Source: an uncultured Ruminococcus sp.
Lineage (GTDB): Bacteria; Bacillota; Clostridia; Oscillospirales; Acutalibacteraceae
DNA length: 64,000 nucleotides
Assembly (NCBI GenBank): GCA_902785355.1
Contig: CACZYF010000013.1
Coordinates: forward strand, 1 to 64,000
Reading direction: 5' to 3'
Below are positions 34,188 through 43,411 of this stretch, piece after piece (position 1 is the first letter of the stretch; each line of letters opens with the position of its first letter). A program made the translations under genes and the position numbers. Below the pieces are notes generated by a model, which was given only the letters and a program-made list of their open reading frames with translations, was not told the DNA's origin and did no database searches.

Positions 34188-34721
34188 ATGAAGATTACCT
34201 ATACCGAACGCAAGGTTAATCTGAGGGACAACTTCAAAGACAGAGTCGAGAAAAAGCTCAAAAAGTTCGACAAGATCTTTTCCGATGATGCTGAGGCGTT
34301 TGTTGTTGTTACCGTAGATAAAAACTCTCAGACTGTTGAGATCACCATCCGCGACAAGTCGATGGTTTACAGAGCTGAGAAGACGATGCCTGAGATGAAC
34401 GACGCTGTTGATAAGTGCGTAGACGTGCTGGGACGTCAGTTGCGTAAGAATAAGTCGAAGCTGGAAAAGCGCCTCAGACAAGGCTCACTCGAGGAGCTTG
34501 TTGCTCCTGTGGATGAGCCCGTAGCAGAGGAGGATTACTCTGTAGTACGCACCAAGGAGATTCCCGTCAAGCCGATCTCGGTCGACGAGGCGATTCTGCA
34601 GATGAACATGGTCGGACACAAGTTCTTTGTGTTCACCAATGCTGAGACCAACGAGGTCAACGTGGTTTACCTGCGTGACGACGGCAAGTACGGTCTGCTT
34701 GTGCCGACCGTAGGCGAGTAA
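34188..34721 (+). CDS. hpf: Long-form ribosome hibernation-promoting factor
   Basis: 177 residues: N-terminal HPF/RaiA domain (KITYTERKVNLRDNFKDRVEKKLKKFDKIF) and the C-terminal dimerisation domain (KPISVDEAILQMNMVGHKFFVF) that joins two 70S ribosomes into 100S particles. ATG 34188 follows TGGGAGG; the frame continues upstream to 34113 within yabR but without a ribosome site. Confidence 0.96.
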   Translation: MKITYTERKVNLRDNFKDRVEKKLKKFDKIFSDDAEAFVVVTVDKNSQTVEITIRDKSMVYRAEKTMPEMNDAVDKCVDVLGRQLRKNKSKLEKRLRQGSLEELVAPVDEPVAEEDYSVVRTKEIPVKPISVDEAILQMNMVGHKFFVFTNAETNEVNVVYLRDDGKYGLLVPTVGE

Positions 34722-34756
34722 CGCTCCGGTAACCGATCGAATGAATGAATAACCCT

Positions 34757-34790
34757 AAGCGGACAGCGTTCCTGCTGTCCGCTTTCTGTA
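34757..34790 (+). terminator. Terminator after hpf
   Basis: Perfect 11-bp stem aagcggacagc (34757-34767) with gctgtccgctt (34774-34784), then TTCTG. Confidence 0.85.
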
Positions 34791-34803
34791 TGGAGTTGAT
34801 AGT

Positions 34804-35913
34804 ATGCGGTTTGTAGCTCCCTGTCTTCTGGGACTTGAAGGATTAGCGGCAAATGAGCTGAAATTCAAAGGAATCGAGGGCGTTCGTGCCGAGAACGGAA
34901 GAGTACTGTTCAGCGGCGACTACGCGACGATGATTCGAGCTAATCTTTGTTCGAGTCTGTGCGCGCGTATTTTTATCCTGATGTCGGAGTTCGAGGCACG
35001 GGATTTCGATACGCTGTTCGAGGGTGTAAGGGCATCGGATTGGAGCGCCTTTATCGGCGAGCATAATGCTTTCCCGGTCAAGGGAAGCAGCCTGGATTCT
35101 GCCCTTAATTCGATTCCTGCATGCCAGAAGATCATCAAAAAGGCGGTCGTCGAAAAGCTCCGTGAATCTTACCGTACCGACTGGTTTGAAGAGGACGGCG
35201 GTATCCATCAGATCCAGTTTCGTATCTTCAAAAACCGCGTCAGTATTTACCTTGATACCACGGGCGAAGCATTGAACAAGCGCGGCTACCGCTCTCTGTC
35301 CGGCGGCGCTCCGATCAAGGAGACGCTCGCTGCGGCGATGACAGAGCTCGCCCGTGTGCGACCGAATCACACCGTCGTCGATCCGTTCTGCGGCAGCGGC
35401 ACCATCCTCATTGAAGCGGCGCGCAAGGCGCTGAATATTATGCCCGGCATCGATCGCTCTTTCGCTTTTGAGGAATGGAGCCAGGTCGATCCTACTGTCA
35501 TCCAAGCGGAACGCGACAAAGCGAGAGCGGGGGAGAGGCGTGATGTGTCCTTCATTGCCTACGGTTACGATATCGATGACGAGGTGCTCACCCTCGCTCG
35601 ACGCAATGCCGAGCTTGCCGGAGTCGGCGACAGGATCATTTTTGAGAAGCGCGATATCCGCGATTACACCGACGATCATGAGCGCGTCAGCGTGATCACC
35701 AACCCGCCCTACGGCGAGCGGATGCTTGATATTCGCGAGGCTCGTGAGTTGTACCGCGTGATGGGAGAGAAGTTTTTAAAGCTGCCTTTCCATTCCTATA
35801 CGATCATTTCCCCTGATGACAGCTTTGAGCAGCTTTTCGGCAGACCGGCTGACAAGCGCCGTAAGCTCTACAACGGAACGCTGAAATGTCAGGTGTATCA
35901 GTATTTCAAATAA
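34804..35913 (+). CDS. THUMP-domain rRNA guanine-N2 methyltransferase (RlmL/YpsC-like)
   Basis: 369 residues. N-terminal ferredoxin-like/THUMP region (1-160), then a Rossmann methyltransferase with the SAM motif VDPFCGSGTILIEAARKA and the N-methylation motif NPPYGERM. Close to the N-terminal half of E. coli RlmL (23S m2G2445). ATG 34804 follows TGGAGTTG. Confidence 0.9.
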   Translation: MRFVAPCLLGLEGLAANELKFKGIEGVRAENGRVLFSGDYATMIRANLCSSLCARIFILMSEFEARDFDTLFEGVRASDWSAFIGEHNAFPVKGSSLDSALNSIPACQKIIKKAVVEKLRESYRTDWFEEDGGIHQIQFRIFKNRVSIYLDTTGEALNKRGYRSLSGGAPIKETLAAAMTELARVRPNHTVVDPFCGSGTILIEAARKALNIMPGIDRSFAFEEWSQVDPTVIQAERDKARAGERRDVSFIAYGYDIDDEVLTLARRNAELAGVGDRIIFEKRDIRDYTDDHERVSVITNPPYGERMLDIREARELYRVMGEKFLKLPFHSYTIISPDDSFEQLFGRPADKRRKLYNGTLKCQVYQYFK

Positions 35914-35919
35914 AAGGAT

Positions 35920-35957
35920 ACGGCTCTCGAATGGTTCCTTCGAGGGCTGTTATTTCT
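35920..35957 (+). terminator. Terminator after rRNA methyltransferase
   Basis: 12-bp stem 35920-35931 with 35939-35950 (two wobble pairs), followed by a T-rich stretch. Confidence 0.75.
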
Positions 35958-35974
35958 TGCAAAACGGCTGAAAT

Positions 35975-36003
35975 TTGACATTTGTATAAAAATAGACTAT
36001 TAT
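35975..36003 (+). promoter_or_regulatory. Promoter of the orphan binding-protein gene
   Basis: TTGACA (35975-35980), 17-bp spacer, TATTAT (35998-36003). Confidence 0.8.
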
Positions 36004-36111
36004 ATATAAGGATAATACTTCGATCTGCAGCCTGGCACAGAACTCTTTGATGCTCAATACGGCTGAAAAACTGAATCCAATGCAGTCGATCGACTGCCAA
36101 AGGAGGATTTC

Positions 36112-37233
36112 ATGAAAAAAACGATCATTGTTACTATCAGCGTTATCCTGATCTTTGCCGTGATCGGCGGAGCGGGCTACGCAGTTTATCGGTTCTTTTA
36201 TCCTACAGGTCTCGGAAATGTTGAGACTGTCGCGCCGCTTGAGACGCTGTTCCCTGCGACGACCGATGAACCTGAGACCCAGCCCGAGAAGCTTTATAAG
36301 GTCGGCATCGTTCAGAACGGACTCGGCGACGCCAGCAAGGCGTGCTATGAGGGCTTTATCTCCGAGCTCAATGAACGCGGCGTACTGGGAAACCTGGATA
36401 TCGTCTATATTGTTGAGGATGATAAAGAACAGTGCGCGGCGAAAATCAAACAGCTTGCGACAGGTGATTGTGATCTTCTCTATACCATCGGACGCTACGC
36501 GAGTGTGACGGCGAAGGATACCACCAAGGATATCCCCGTTGTTTTCGGTGCGGTCAACAGCCCTGATGAGATAGGGTTGGTCGCAACCAATGAAGCGCCC
36601 GGCGGTAATGTGACCGGCGTATCGAGCTTTCCGCCCTGCTTTGAACAGATCGATCTGGTCAAGCTGCTCTTACCCGAAGCCAAGAGTATTGCGGTTATGT
36701 ACAGCGGCACTGATACCGACGCTGTTTCCCAGGGTATCATCGCCTCAAAGGAAGCGGAGAACATCGGTCTGACCTGTGAGAAGTATATCGTAGATAGTGA
36801 GAAAACACTTCTGTCAACGCTCGATAAAATCAAGACGGCTAAGACCAATGTAGTCTATATCCCTGTCGATAAGTTCCTGAATAAGCATCTCAAGACGATT
36901 ACTGATTTTTCGATTGAAAACAAGATCCCTGTTATCTGCGGCGATGAAGCGACGCTTGCGAAGGGCGCTTTCGCTACCAGCGTGGTCAATCACAGCTCTA
37001 TCGGCAGAAAAGCGGCGGGTATGGCGGTCGATATCCTGTTTAACAAGAAGGATCCCGCGACCCTGAGCGTGATTTATAAGCACGACTGTGATAACCTGAT
37101 CAATCAGGAGGTTGTCGATAAACTCGGCATTAAGATTCCTGCTACCGCACAGTCTAAGGTACAGGTCTATGAAAAACCCACCGAGGTTCAGATTCCGACC
37201 GAGACCGCGGCAGCCGAAACCTTAAAGGAATAA
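36112..37233 (+). CDS. Orphan ABC-type substrate-binding protein (TrpX-like), membrane-anchored
   Basis: 373 residues. The N-terminal helix (IIVTISVILIFAVIGGAGYAV) lacks a lipobox Cys and looks like an uncleaved anchor. After a Thr/Pro linker comes an ABC_sub_bind-type domain: YKVGIVQNGLGDASKACYEG, TIGRYASVTAKDTTKDIPVVF, GGNVTGVSSF, AVMYSGTDTDAV. Members bind tryptophan/tyrosine or other small ligands. No permease or ATPase gene is adjacent, so it may serve a distant transporter or act as a sensor. AAAGGAGG precedes ATG 36112. Confidence 0.85.
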   Translation: MKKTIIVTISVILIFAVIGGAGYAVYRFFYPTGLGNVETVAPLETLFPATTDEPETQPEKLYKVGIVQNGLGDASKACYEGFISELNERGVLGNLDIVYIVEDDKEQCAAKIKQLATGDCDLLYTIGRYASVTAKDTTKDIPVVFGAVNSPDEIGLVATNEAPGGNVTGVSSFPPCFEQIDLVKLLLPEAKSIAVMYSGTDTDAVSQGIIASKEAENIGLTCEKYIVDSEKTLLSTLDKIKTAKTNVVYIPVDKFLNKHLKTITDFSIENKIPVICGDEATLAKGAFATSVVNHSSIGRKAAGMAVDILFNKKDPATLSVIYKHDCDNLINQEVVDKLGIKIPATAQSKVQVYEKPTEVQIPTETAAAETLKE

Positions 37234-37246
37234 CCGAACTATGAAT

Positions 37247-37274
37247 ACCGCTTGCGTTTTGCAGGCGGTTTTTT
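37247..37274 (+). terminator. Terminator after binding-protein gene
   Basis: Stem accgcttgc (37247-37255) with gcaggcggt (37261-37269), one wobble pair, then T6. Confidence 0.9.
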
Positions 37275-37324
37275 GTATAGCAGAGCTGTATTTATTAACT
37301 TTTTATGAAATCGCAAAAACCCCC

Positions 37325-37384
37325 TTGATTTTTCCAATAATATGGTATAAAATATGTTTAGCACTCAAAGATAGAGAGTGCTAA
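37325..37384 (+). promoter_or_regulatory. groESL promoter and CIRCE operator
   Basis: Promoter TTGATT (37325-37330), 17-bp spacer, TAAAAT (37348-37353). The CIRCE element TTAGCACTC-N9-GAGTGCTAA is perfect at 37358-37384. HrcA, encoded elsewhere, should repress groESL here. Confidence 0.95.
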
Positions 37385-37416
37385 ATCACAGCTTAACATT
37401 ATAAGGAGGAATAGAT

Positions 37417-37701
37417 ATGACAATCAAACCCTTACTCGATAAGGTCGTCTTAAAACTCGACGACGCGGAGGAGACAACCGCTTCCGGTATTGTTTTGTCC
37501 ACTGCCGCTCAGGAGAAGCCCCAGTACGCGAATGTTATCGCAGTTGGCCCCGGCGGAATCGTAGACGGCAACGAGGTGAAAATGTATTTGAAGGTCGGCG
37601 ACAAGGTTATCGCGTCTAAGTATGCCGGTACCGACGTCAAGGTCGACGGCGAAGAGTACACTATTGTACGTCAGAGTGATATTCTGGCAATCGTAGAATA
37701 A
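37417..37701 (+). CDS. groES: GroES co-chaperonin
   Basis: 94 residues, full length: IKPLLDKVVLKLDDAEETTA at the start, the mobile loop EETTASGIVL and the end KVDGEEYTIVRQSDILAIVE. Caps the GroEL chamber. AAGGAGG before ATG. First gene of the CIRCE-controlled operon. Confidence 0.98.
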   Translation: MTIKPLLDKVVLKLDDAEETTASGIVLSTAAQEKPQYANVIAVGPGGIVDGNEVKMYLKVGDKVIASKYAGTDVKVDGEEYTIVRQSDILAIVE

Positions 37702-37716
37702 TTCGGGAGGTTATGA

Positions 37717-39345
<1,629 letters not shown>

Positions 39346-39355
39346 TCGTTTAAAA

Positions 39356-39368
39356 TTCTTTTATAGAA
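39356..39368. repeat. TTCT-N5-AGAA palindrome (after groEL)
   Basis: Exact match directly before the groEL terminator and followed by AAAAAGCCTG, as in the copy after potD. Confidence 0.5.
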
Positions 39369-39399
39369 AAAAGCCTGTTCTTCGGAGCAGGCTTTTTTT
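39367..39399 (+). terminator. Terminator of groESL
   Basis: Stem aagcctgttc with gagcaggctt around a ttcg loop, then T7. Confidence 0.92.
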
Positions 39400-39468
39400 G
39401 ATGTATGTTTGTATAATCTTAATTTGTACGCCCATACTATCATTACCAAATATTCAGGAGGTAATGAT

Positions 39469-39642
39469 ATGACCGACAAAGAGTTGCTTTATATTGAGGA
39501 CGCCCTCGGACATGAGCAGTATTTTCAGCAGAAGTGCGCCGAGACCGCGCAGAGCCTGAGCGATCCCGCTCTGAGATCCTGCGTAGAGAAGTACGCCGCA
39601 CGCCACAAAGAGATCTTCAGCCGTTTCTACGGACTGCTGTAA
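39469..39642 (+). CDS. Small helical protein upstream of coat gene
   Basis: 57 residues, all predicted helix (KELLYIEDALGHEQYFQQKC, then RSCVEKYAARHKEIFSRFY). It has the four-helix-bundle feel of half a CotF-type protein and lies 13 bp upstream of one. The start is ATG 39469 after CAGGAGG; the frame extends upstream without another ribosome site. Function unknown, probably spore related by context. Confidence 0.75.
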   Translation: MTDKELLYIEDALGHEQYFQQKCAETAQSLSDPALRSCVEKYAARHKEIFSRFYGLL

Positions 39643-39655
39643 GGAGGAAAGAAAC

Positions 39656-39904
39656 ATGGATGACAGAAATCTGATGCAGAATCTTCTGCTTCTCGAGAAG
39701 GGCTGCTGCGACCTGTATATGCACGGCGCGGTCGAGTCCGCTAACAGCAACGTACAGGGTGCGTTCAACGCCGCTTATGACGATTCGCTGAGTATGCAGA
39801 GCGAGATCTTCGCGAAGATGACCGACAAGGGCTGGTATAACGTCGCTCAGGTCGAACAGCAGAAGGTCGATCAGCTCAAGCAGCAGTTTGCGACCGCACA
39901 GTAA
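39656..39904 (+). CDS. CotF-family spore coat protein
   Basis: 82 residues: NLMQNLLLLEKGCCDLYMHG, then VQGAFNAAYDDSLSMQSEIFAKM and KGWYNVAQVEQQKV, matching the Coat_F ferritin-like helical pattern with Gln-rich end. Likely on the spore surface. AAGGAGG precedes ATG 39656. Confidence 0.85.
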   Translation: MDDRNLMQNLLLLEKGCCDLYMHGAVESANSNVQGAFNAAYDDSLSMQSEIFAKMTDKGWYNVAQVEQQKVDQLKQQFATAQ

Positions 39905-39958
39905 AGCAGTTAGGCTATTGCAAACGCAACAGTTCTATCTGGTTTTGTAAAGACACAC

Positions 39959-39989
39959 GAAGAGAAGGCACCGGAGTGATCCGACGCCT
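39959..39989 (-). terminator. Terminator after nrdG2
   Basis: Read on the minus strand, AGGCGTCGGA-TCAC-TCCGGTGCCT (39989-39966, two wobble pairs), then TCTCTTC. Confidence 0.65.
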
Positions 39990-40001
39990 TTCGCTGTTTG
40001 T

Positions 40002-40523
40002 TCAATTGATATCGGATAATACCGCCTTACCCTGCGCGAGCGATTCCTTGACATTCAGGATACGCTGGTTTCGGCTGCCACGGAAATGGAGCATCAGGCT
40101 CATTTCTTCCTCGATGAACGGCCCGTCCACCAGCCAGTCGCATTGCTCCAGCAACGCTTTGTACTCGGGGTGAGTGTCAAACATGCTGTAGAGCTTTTCA
40201 AAGGTATAGCCGGTAAAGCAGAATACGTTCAAGCCCATCTCGTGAGCGCCCTTGGCGAGTACCGTGAGCGATTCAGCCTGAGTGAACGGCTCTCCGCCGG
40301 AGAGCGTGATGCCGTACAGCAGCTTATCCTTTGCCGCTTCCTCCAAAATGCGCTCGACAGAGCTCATATAGCCGCCGTCAAAATCCCATGTGTGCTCGTT
40401 GTGACAGCCCTTGCAGTGATGCGGACAGCCCTGTACGAATACCGTCATACGGATACCGGGACCGTCTACGATGCTCTCACGCACTACGCCCGCAAGCCTG
40501 AGGGGTGTTTTTTGATGATCCAT
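40002..40523 (-). CDS. nrdG: Anaerobic ribonucleotide reductase activase, copy 2
   Basis: 173 residues with the radical-SAM motif CPHHCKGCHNEHTWDFDGG and ITLSGGEPFTQAESL. The N-terminus VVRESIVDGPGIRMTVFVQGC is the classical NrdG form, clearly different from copy 1. It should activate the NrdD encoded 70 bp upstream. Confidence 0.95.
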   Translation of the reverse strand: MDHQKTPLRLAGVVRESIVDGPGIRMTVFVQGCPHHCKGCHNEHTWDFDGGYMSSVERILEEAAKDKLLYGITLSGGEPFTQAESLTVLAKGAHEMGLNVFCFTGYTFEKLYSMFDTHPEYKALLEQCDWLVDGPFIEEEMSLMLHFRGSRNQRILNVKESLAQGKAVLSDIN

Positions 40524-40548
40524 GATTTGCTCCTTTATGTGACTAAAC

Positions 40549-40573
40549 AGGGCGGGGAGTGAGTCCCCGCCCT
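40549..40573 (-). promoter_or_regulatory. Strong intercistronic hairpin between nrdD2 and nrdG2
   Basis: Perfect 10-bp GC-rich stem agggcgggga (40549-40558) with tccccgccct (40564-40573), no T run after it. It probably stabilises the nrdD message and lowers nrdG output. Confidence 0.7.
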
Positions 40574-40593
40574 ATGTGAATTAGTTTTTGGGA

Positions 40594-42945
40594 TTAGATC
40601 GCTTCCAACTCACAGCCGCAATCATCTTCGAGAATACTGTGCTTGACGCGGTCCTGCACCTCCGCCTTCTTCGCGTTATTGAAGCGGTCGAGGGTACCGA
40701 CGAGATAGCCGGTAATGCGGCGGATACGCTCGACGCCGGAGCCTTCCTTGGTGATCTTGCGTCCGCACTGCGGGCAGTAGTCGCCGATGATGCCGGTGTA
40801 GCCACAGACAGGGTCGCGGTCAACAGGATGGTTGATCGAGCCGTAGCCGATGCCCTCCTCCTTCATGCAGCGAACGACCTGCTCGAATGCCTCGAGGTTT
40901 TCGGACGGATCGCCGTCCAGTTCAACGTATGAGATATGACCGGCGTTGGTCAGCGCATGATAGGGAGCTTCGATCTTGATCTTGTCAAAGGCGCTGATCG
41001 GATAGTAGACCGGTACATGGAAGGAGTTGGTGTAGTATTCGCGGTCGGTGACGCCCTTGATCACGCCGAAGCGCTCCTTGTCTATGCGGACGAAACGTCC
41101 CGACAGACCTTCGGCGGGAGTTGCCAGACAGGTGAAGTTCAGACCGGTCTCTTCGCCTTTCTTATCGAGCTTCTTGCGGATGAAGGAGACGATCTCAAGG
41201 CCTAAGCGCTGGGCTTCTTCCGACTCGCCGTGATGCTTGCCGATCAGGGCGACCAGCGTCTCTGCCAGACCGATGAAGCCGAGGCTTAACGTGCCGTGCT
41301 TGAGTACCTCGCGTACCTCGTCGTCGATACTGAGCTTCTCGGAGTCGATCCATACACCCTGACCCATCAGGAAGGGATAGTTGCGTACGTGCTTCTGGCA
41401 CTGGATCTCGAAGCGCTCGAGAAGCTGAGCGATACCGAGGTCGACCATGCGGTCGAGCTGATCGAAGAAGAAATCGACGTTCTTGTTGGAGAGGATCGCG
41501 AGTCGGGGCAGGTTGATGGAGGTAAAGCTCAGGTTGCCTCTGCCGTAGGTGATCTCACGGCTCGGATCGTAACGGTTGCCGATGACGCGGGTACGGCAGC
41601 CCATGTATGCGATCTCGGTCTCGGGATGACCGGGCTTGTAGTAAGCGAGGTTGTAGGGTGCGTCGATGAAGGCGTAGTTGGGGAAGAGGCGCTTCGCCGA
41701 TACACGGAAGGAGAGCTTGAAGAGGTCGTAGTTCGGATCCTCGGGGTTGTAGTTGATACCCTCCTTGACCTTGAAGATGTGAACGGGAAAGATCGGGGTC
41801 TCGCCGTTGCCCAGACCCTTCTCGGTCGCGAGCAGGATATTCTTGATGACCATACGACCTTCGGGGGTGGTATCGGTACCGTAGTTAATGGAAGAGAAGG
41901 GTACCTGAGCGCCCGCACGGGAGTGCATGGTATTGAGGTTGTGTACGACAGCCTCCATCGCCTGGAAGGTCGCGCGGTCGGTCTCGGCGAGCGCGTGCTT
42001 CTTCGCAAAGCGCTGGAGCTTTCCGGCAATCTTCTCGCCGTATTTTTCGGTGAGAAGTTCGAGCTCCTTCGCTTCATACTCAGCGGTGGATTCGAGCTTC
42101 GCCATCTCGCCGGTAGCTGCCTCTGCGGCGGCACAAATCGCCTCGATGCTATCCTTGGCATTCTCGTCGTCGGCAAGAAGCTCAGCGCCGCGGCTGAGAT
42201 TTGCGCGATAACGCTTGTTATAGGTCTTTGTAACACCCGGCGCCATGCTGTAGTCGAAGTTCGGTACGGACTGACCGCCGTGCTGGTCATTCTGGTTGGA
42301 CTGGATCGCGATGCACGCGAGCGCGGCATAAGTAGAGATATCGTTCGGTTCGCGGATGAAGCCGTGGCCGGTGGAGAAGCCGCCCTTGAAGAGCTTTAAC
42401 AGATCGATCTGGCAGCAGGTAGTGGTCAGAGTGAGGAAGTCGAGGTCGTGGATGTGGATATCGCCCTCGCGGTGCGCCTTCGAGAACTTCGGATCGAGGA
42501 CATACATCTGGTAGAATTCCTTCGCGCCCTCGGAACCGTATTTGAGCATCGTACCCATTGCGGTGTCGCCGTCGATGTTGGCGTTCTCACGCTTGACGTC
42601 GTTATCCTTAGCGGATTTAAAGGTCAGATCTTCATAGATCTTCATCAGCTTGGTGTTCATTTCGCGCACGCGGGTACGTTCTGCGCGGTAGAGAATGAAT
42701 TCTTTTGCGGTTCTTGCGTGGCCGTTCTCGATCAGGATCTTCTCGACAGTATCCTGTACATGCTCGACGGTGGGGGTCTGGTTATCCTCCGCCTCGAGGT
42801 ATTCCATTACCTTTGCAGCGAGATTCTCGGCGCTCTCATAGTCGTTGCCGCCGATCGCGTGCGCCGCCTTGTAGATGGCATTTGTGATCTTGTCCTTGTT
42901 GAATTCAACCGCGCGTCCGTCACGCTTCACGATTTTACGGATCAT
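40594..42945 (-). CDS. nrdD: Anaerobic (class III) ribonucleotide reductase, copy 2
   Basis: 783 residues. ATP-cone (1-95), MHSRAGAQVPFSSINYGTDT, active-site AYMGCRTR (Cys about 450), zinc site VCGYTG ... YCPQCG, and radical glycine in RRITGYLVG (about Gly746). It ends in a Cys/acidic tail (EDDCGCELEAI). It is from another NrdD branch than copy 1 by overall sequence and by its glycyl-radical neighbourhood. Forms an operon with nrdG2; NrdR boxes lie upstream. Confidence 0.95.
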   Translation of the reverse strand: MIRKIVKRDGRAVEFNKDKITNAIYKAAHAIGGNDYESAENLAAKVMEYLEAEDNQTPTVEHVQDTVEKILIENGHARTAKEFILYRAERTRVREMNTKLMKIYEDLTFKSAKDNDVKRENANIDGDTAMGTMLKYGSEGAKEFYQMYVLDPKFSKAHREGDIHIHDLDFLTLTTTCCQIDLLKLFKGGFSTGHGFIREPNDISTYAALACIAIQSNQNDQHGGQSVPNFDYSMAPGVTKTYNKRYRANLSRGAELLADDENAKDSIEAICAAAEAATGEMAKLESTAEYEAKELELLTEKYGEKIAGKLQRFAKKHALAETDRATFQAMEAVVHNLNTMHSRAGAQVPFSSINYGTDTTPEGRMVIKNILLATEKGLGNGETPIFPVHIFKVKEGINYNPEDPNYDLFKLSFRVSAKRLFPNYAFIDAPYNLAYYKPGHPETEIAYMGCRTRVIGNRYDPSREITYGRGNLSFTSINLPRLAILSNKNVDFFFDQLDRMVDLGIAQLLERFEIQCQKHVRNYPFLMGQGVWIDSEKLSIDDEVREVLKHGTLSLGFIGLAETLVALIGKHHGESEEAQRLGLEIVSFIRKKLDKKGEETGLNFTCLATPAEGLSGRFVRIDKERFGVIKGVTDREYYTNSFHVPVYYPISAFDKIKIEAPYHALTNAGHISYVELDGDPSENLEAFEQVVRCMKEEGIGYGSINHPVDRDPVCGYTGIIGDYCPQCGRKITKEGSGVERIRRITGYLVGTLDRFNNAKKAEVQDRVKHSILEDDCGCELEAI

Positions 42946-43014
42946 GTTAACTTAATCTCCTTTGTCTTCATCTTGGTTCTGCTGTAACTCTTTTGTTACA
43001 AAAAGTACGCCCGC

Positions 43015-43028
43015 CACTATATCTTGTG
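43015..43028 (-). promoter_or_regulatory. NrdR box in the nrdD2 leader
   Basis: CACTATATCTTGTG, very close to the NrdR consensus. Its centre lies 22 bases downstream of the predicted proximal start. A partner 31 bp nearer the gene (42984-42997) keeps only the TTTTGT half. Confidence 0.7.
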
Positions 43029-43049
43029 AACGGGTCAAAATCCTGTCAT

Positions 43050-43078
43050 AATATAACAGATTACCGCCGCGAAATCAA
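43050..43078 (-). promoter_or_regulatory. Proximal nrdD2 promoter
   Basis: Minus strand TTGATT (43078-43073), 17-bp spacer, TATATT (43055-43050). Confidence 0.6.
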
Positions 43079-43153
43079 TTGTTAATTTACACGATAAATA
43101 AATAATTCTTTGTGGAATTTGATATGATTTTTGAAAATGATATCTTTAAAAGA

Positions 43154-43203
43154 ATTATAACAATTTATTGTGACAGAAAAACCCTATACCACAATATCTT
43201 GTG
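43154..43203 (-). promoter_or_regulatory. Distal NrdR box pair with -10 element
   Basis: Boxes ACAATTTATTGT (43160-43171) and CACAATATCTTGTG (43190-43203) have centres 31 bp apart, the canonical NrdR geometry. A minus-strand TATAAT (43159-43154) abuts the inner box. The -35 is weak. Confidence 0.75.
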
Positions 43204-43322
43204 CTTAGTGTCATTCTTGTAATAATCGGTAAAAATCGTGTCATTGTTAATTTGCGTAAAGAAAAATGATGTTTGGCATGATGAAATCGCATTCAACATT
43301 ACATCTGTATCCGGTGTTATAT

Positions 43323-43350
43323 AAAAACCGCCCCCGATGACCGGGAGCGG
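43323..43350 (-). terminator. Terminator after putP
   Basis: Minus strand CCGCTCCCGG-TCA-TCGGGGGCGG followed by T5. Confidence 0.88.
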
Positions 43351-43366
43351 ATGGAAGATTGTATTC

Positions 43367-43400
43367 GGTTGAGATTGCCGCGGCATAAATGCCTCGCAAT
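43367..43400. repeat. 34-bp hairpin repeat, copy B
   Basis: Partner of 548-581, differing at three positions, two of which are compensatory in the terminal stem (attgc/gcaat). Located between putP and its terminator. Confidence 0.7.
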
Positions 43401-43411
43401 AGTATTAAATA

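Larger units (their letters stand above)
42946..43411 (-). other. Long upstream region of nrdD2
   Basis: 466 bp without a gene. From left to right: the 5' untranslated region of nrdD2, an NrdR box (43015-43028), a proximal promoter (43078-43050), AT-rich DNA, a distal NrdR box pair with -10 (43154-43203), the putP terminator (43323-43350) and the 34-bp hairpin repeat (43367-43400). Confidence 0.7.

Noticed and set aside
41296..42399. 367-codon open frame antisense to nrdD2
   Set aside because: Same reason; no protein-family motif.
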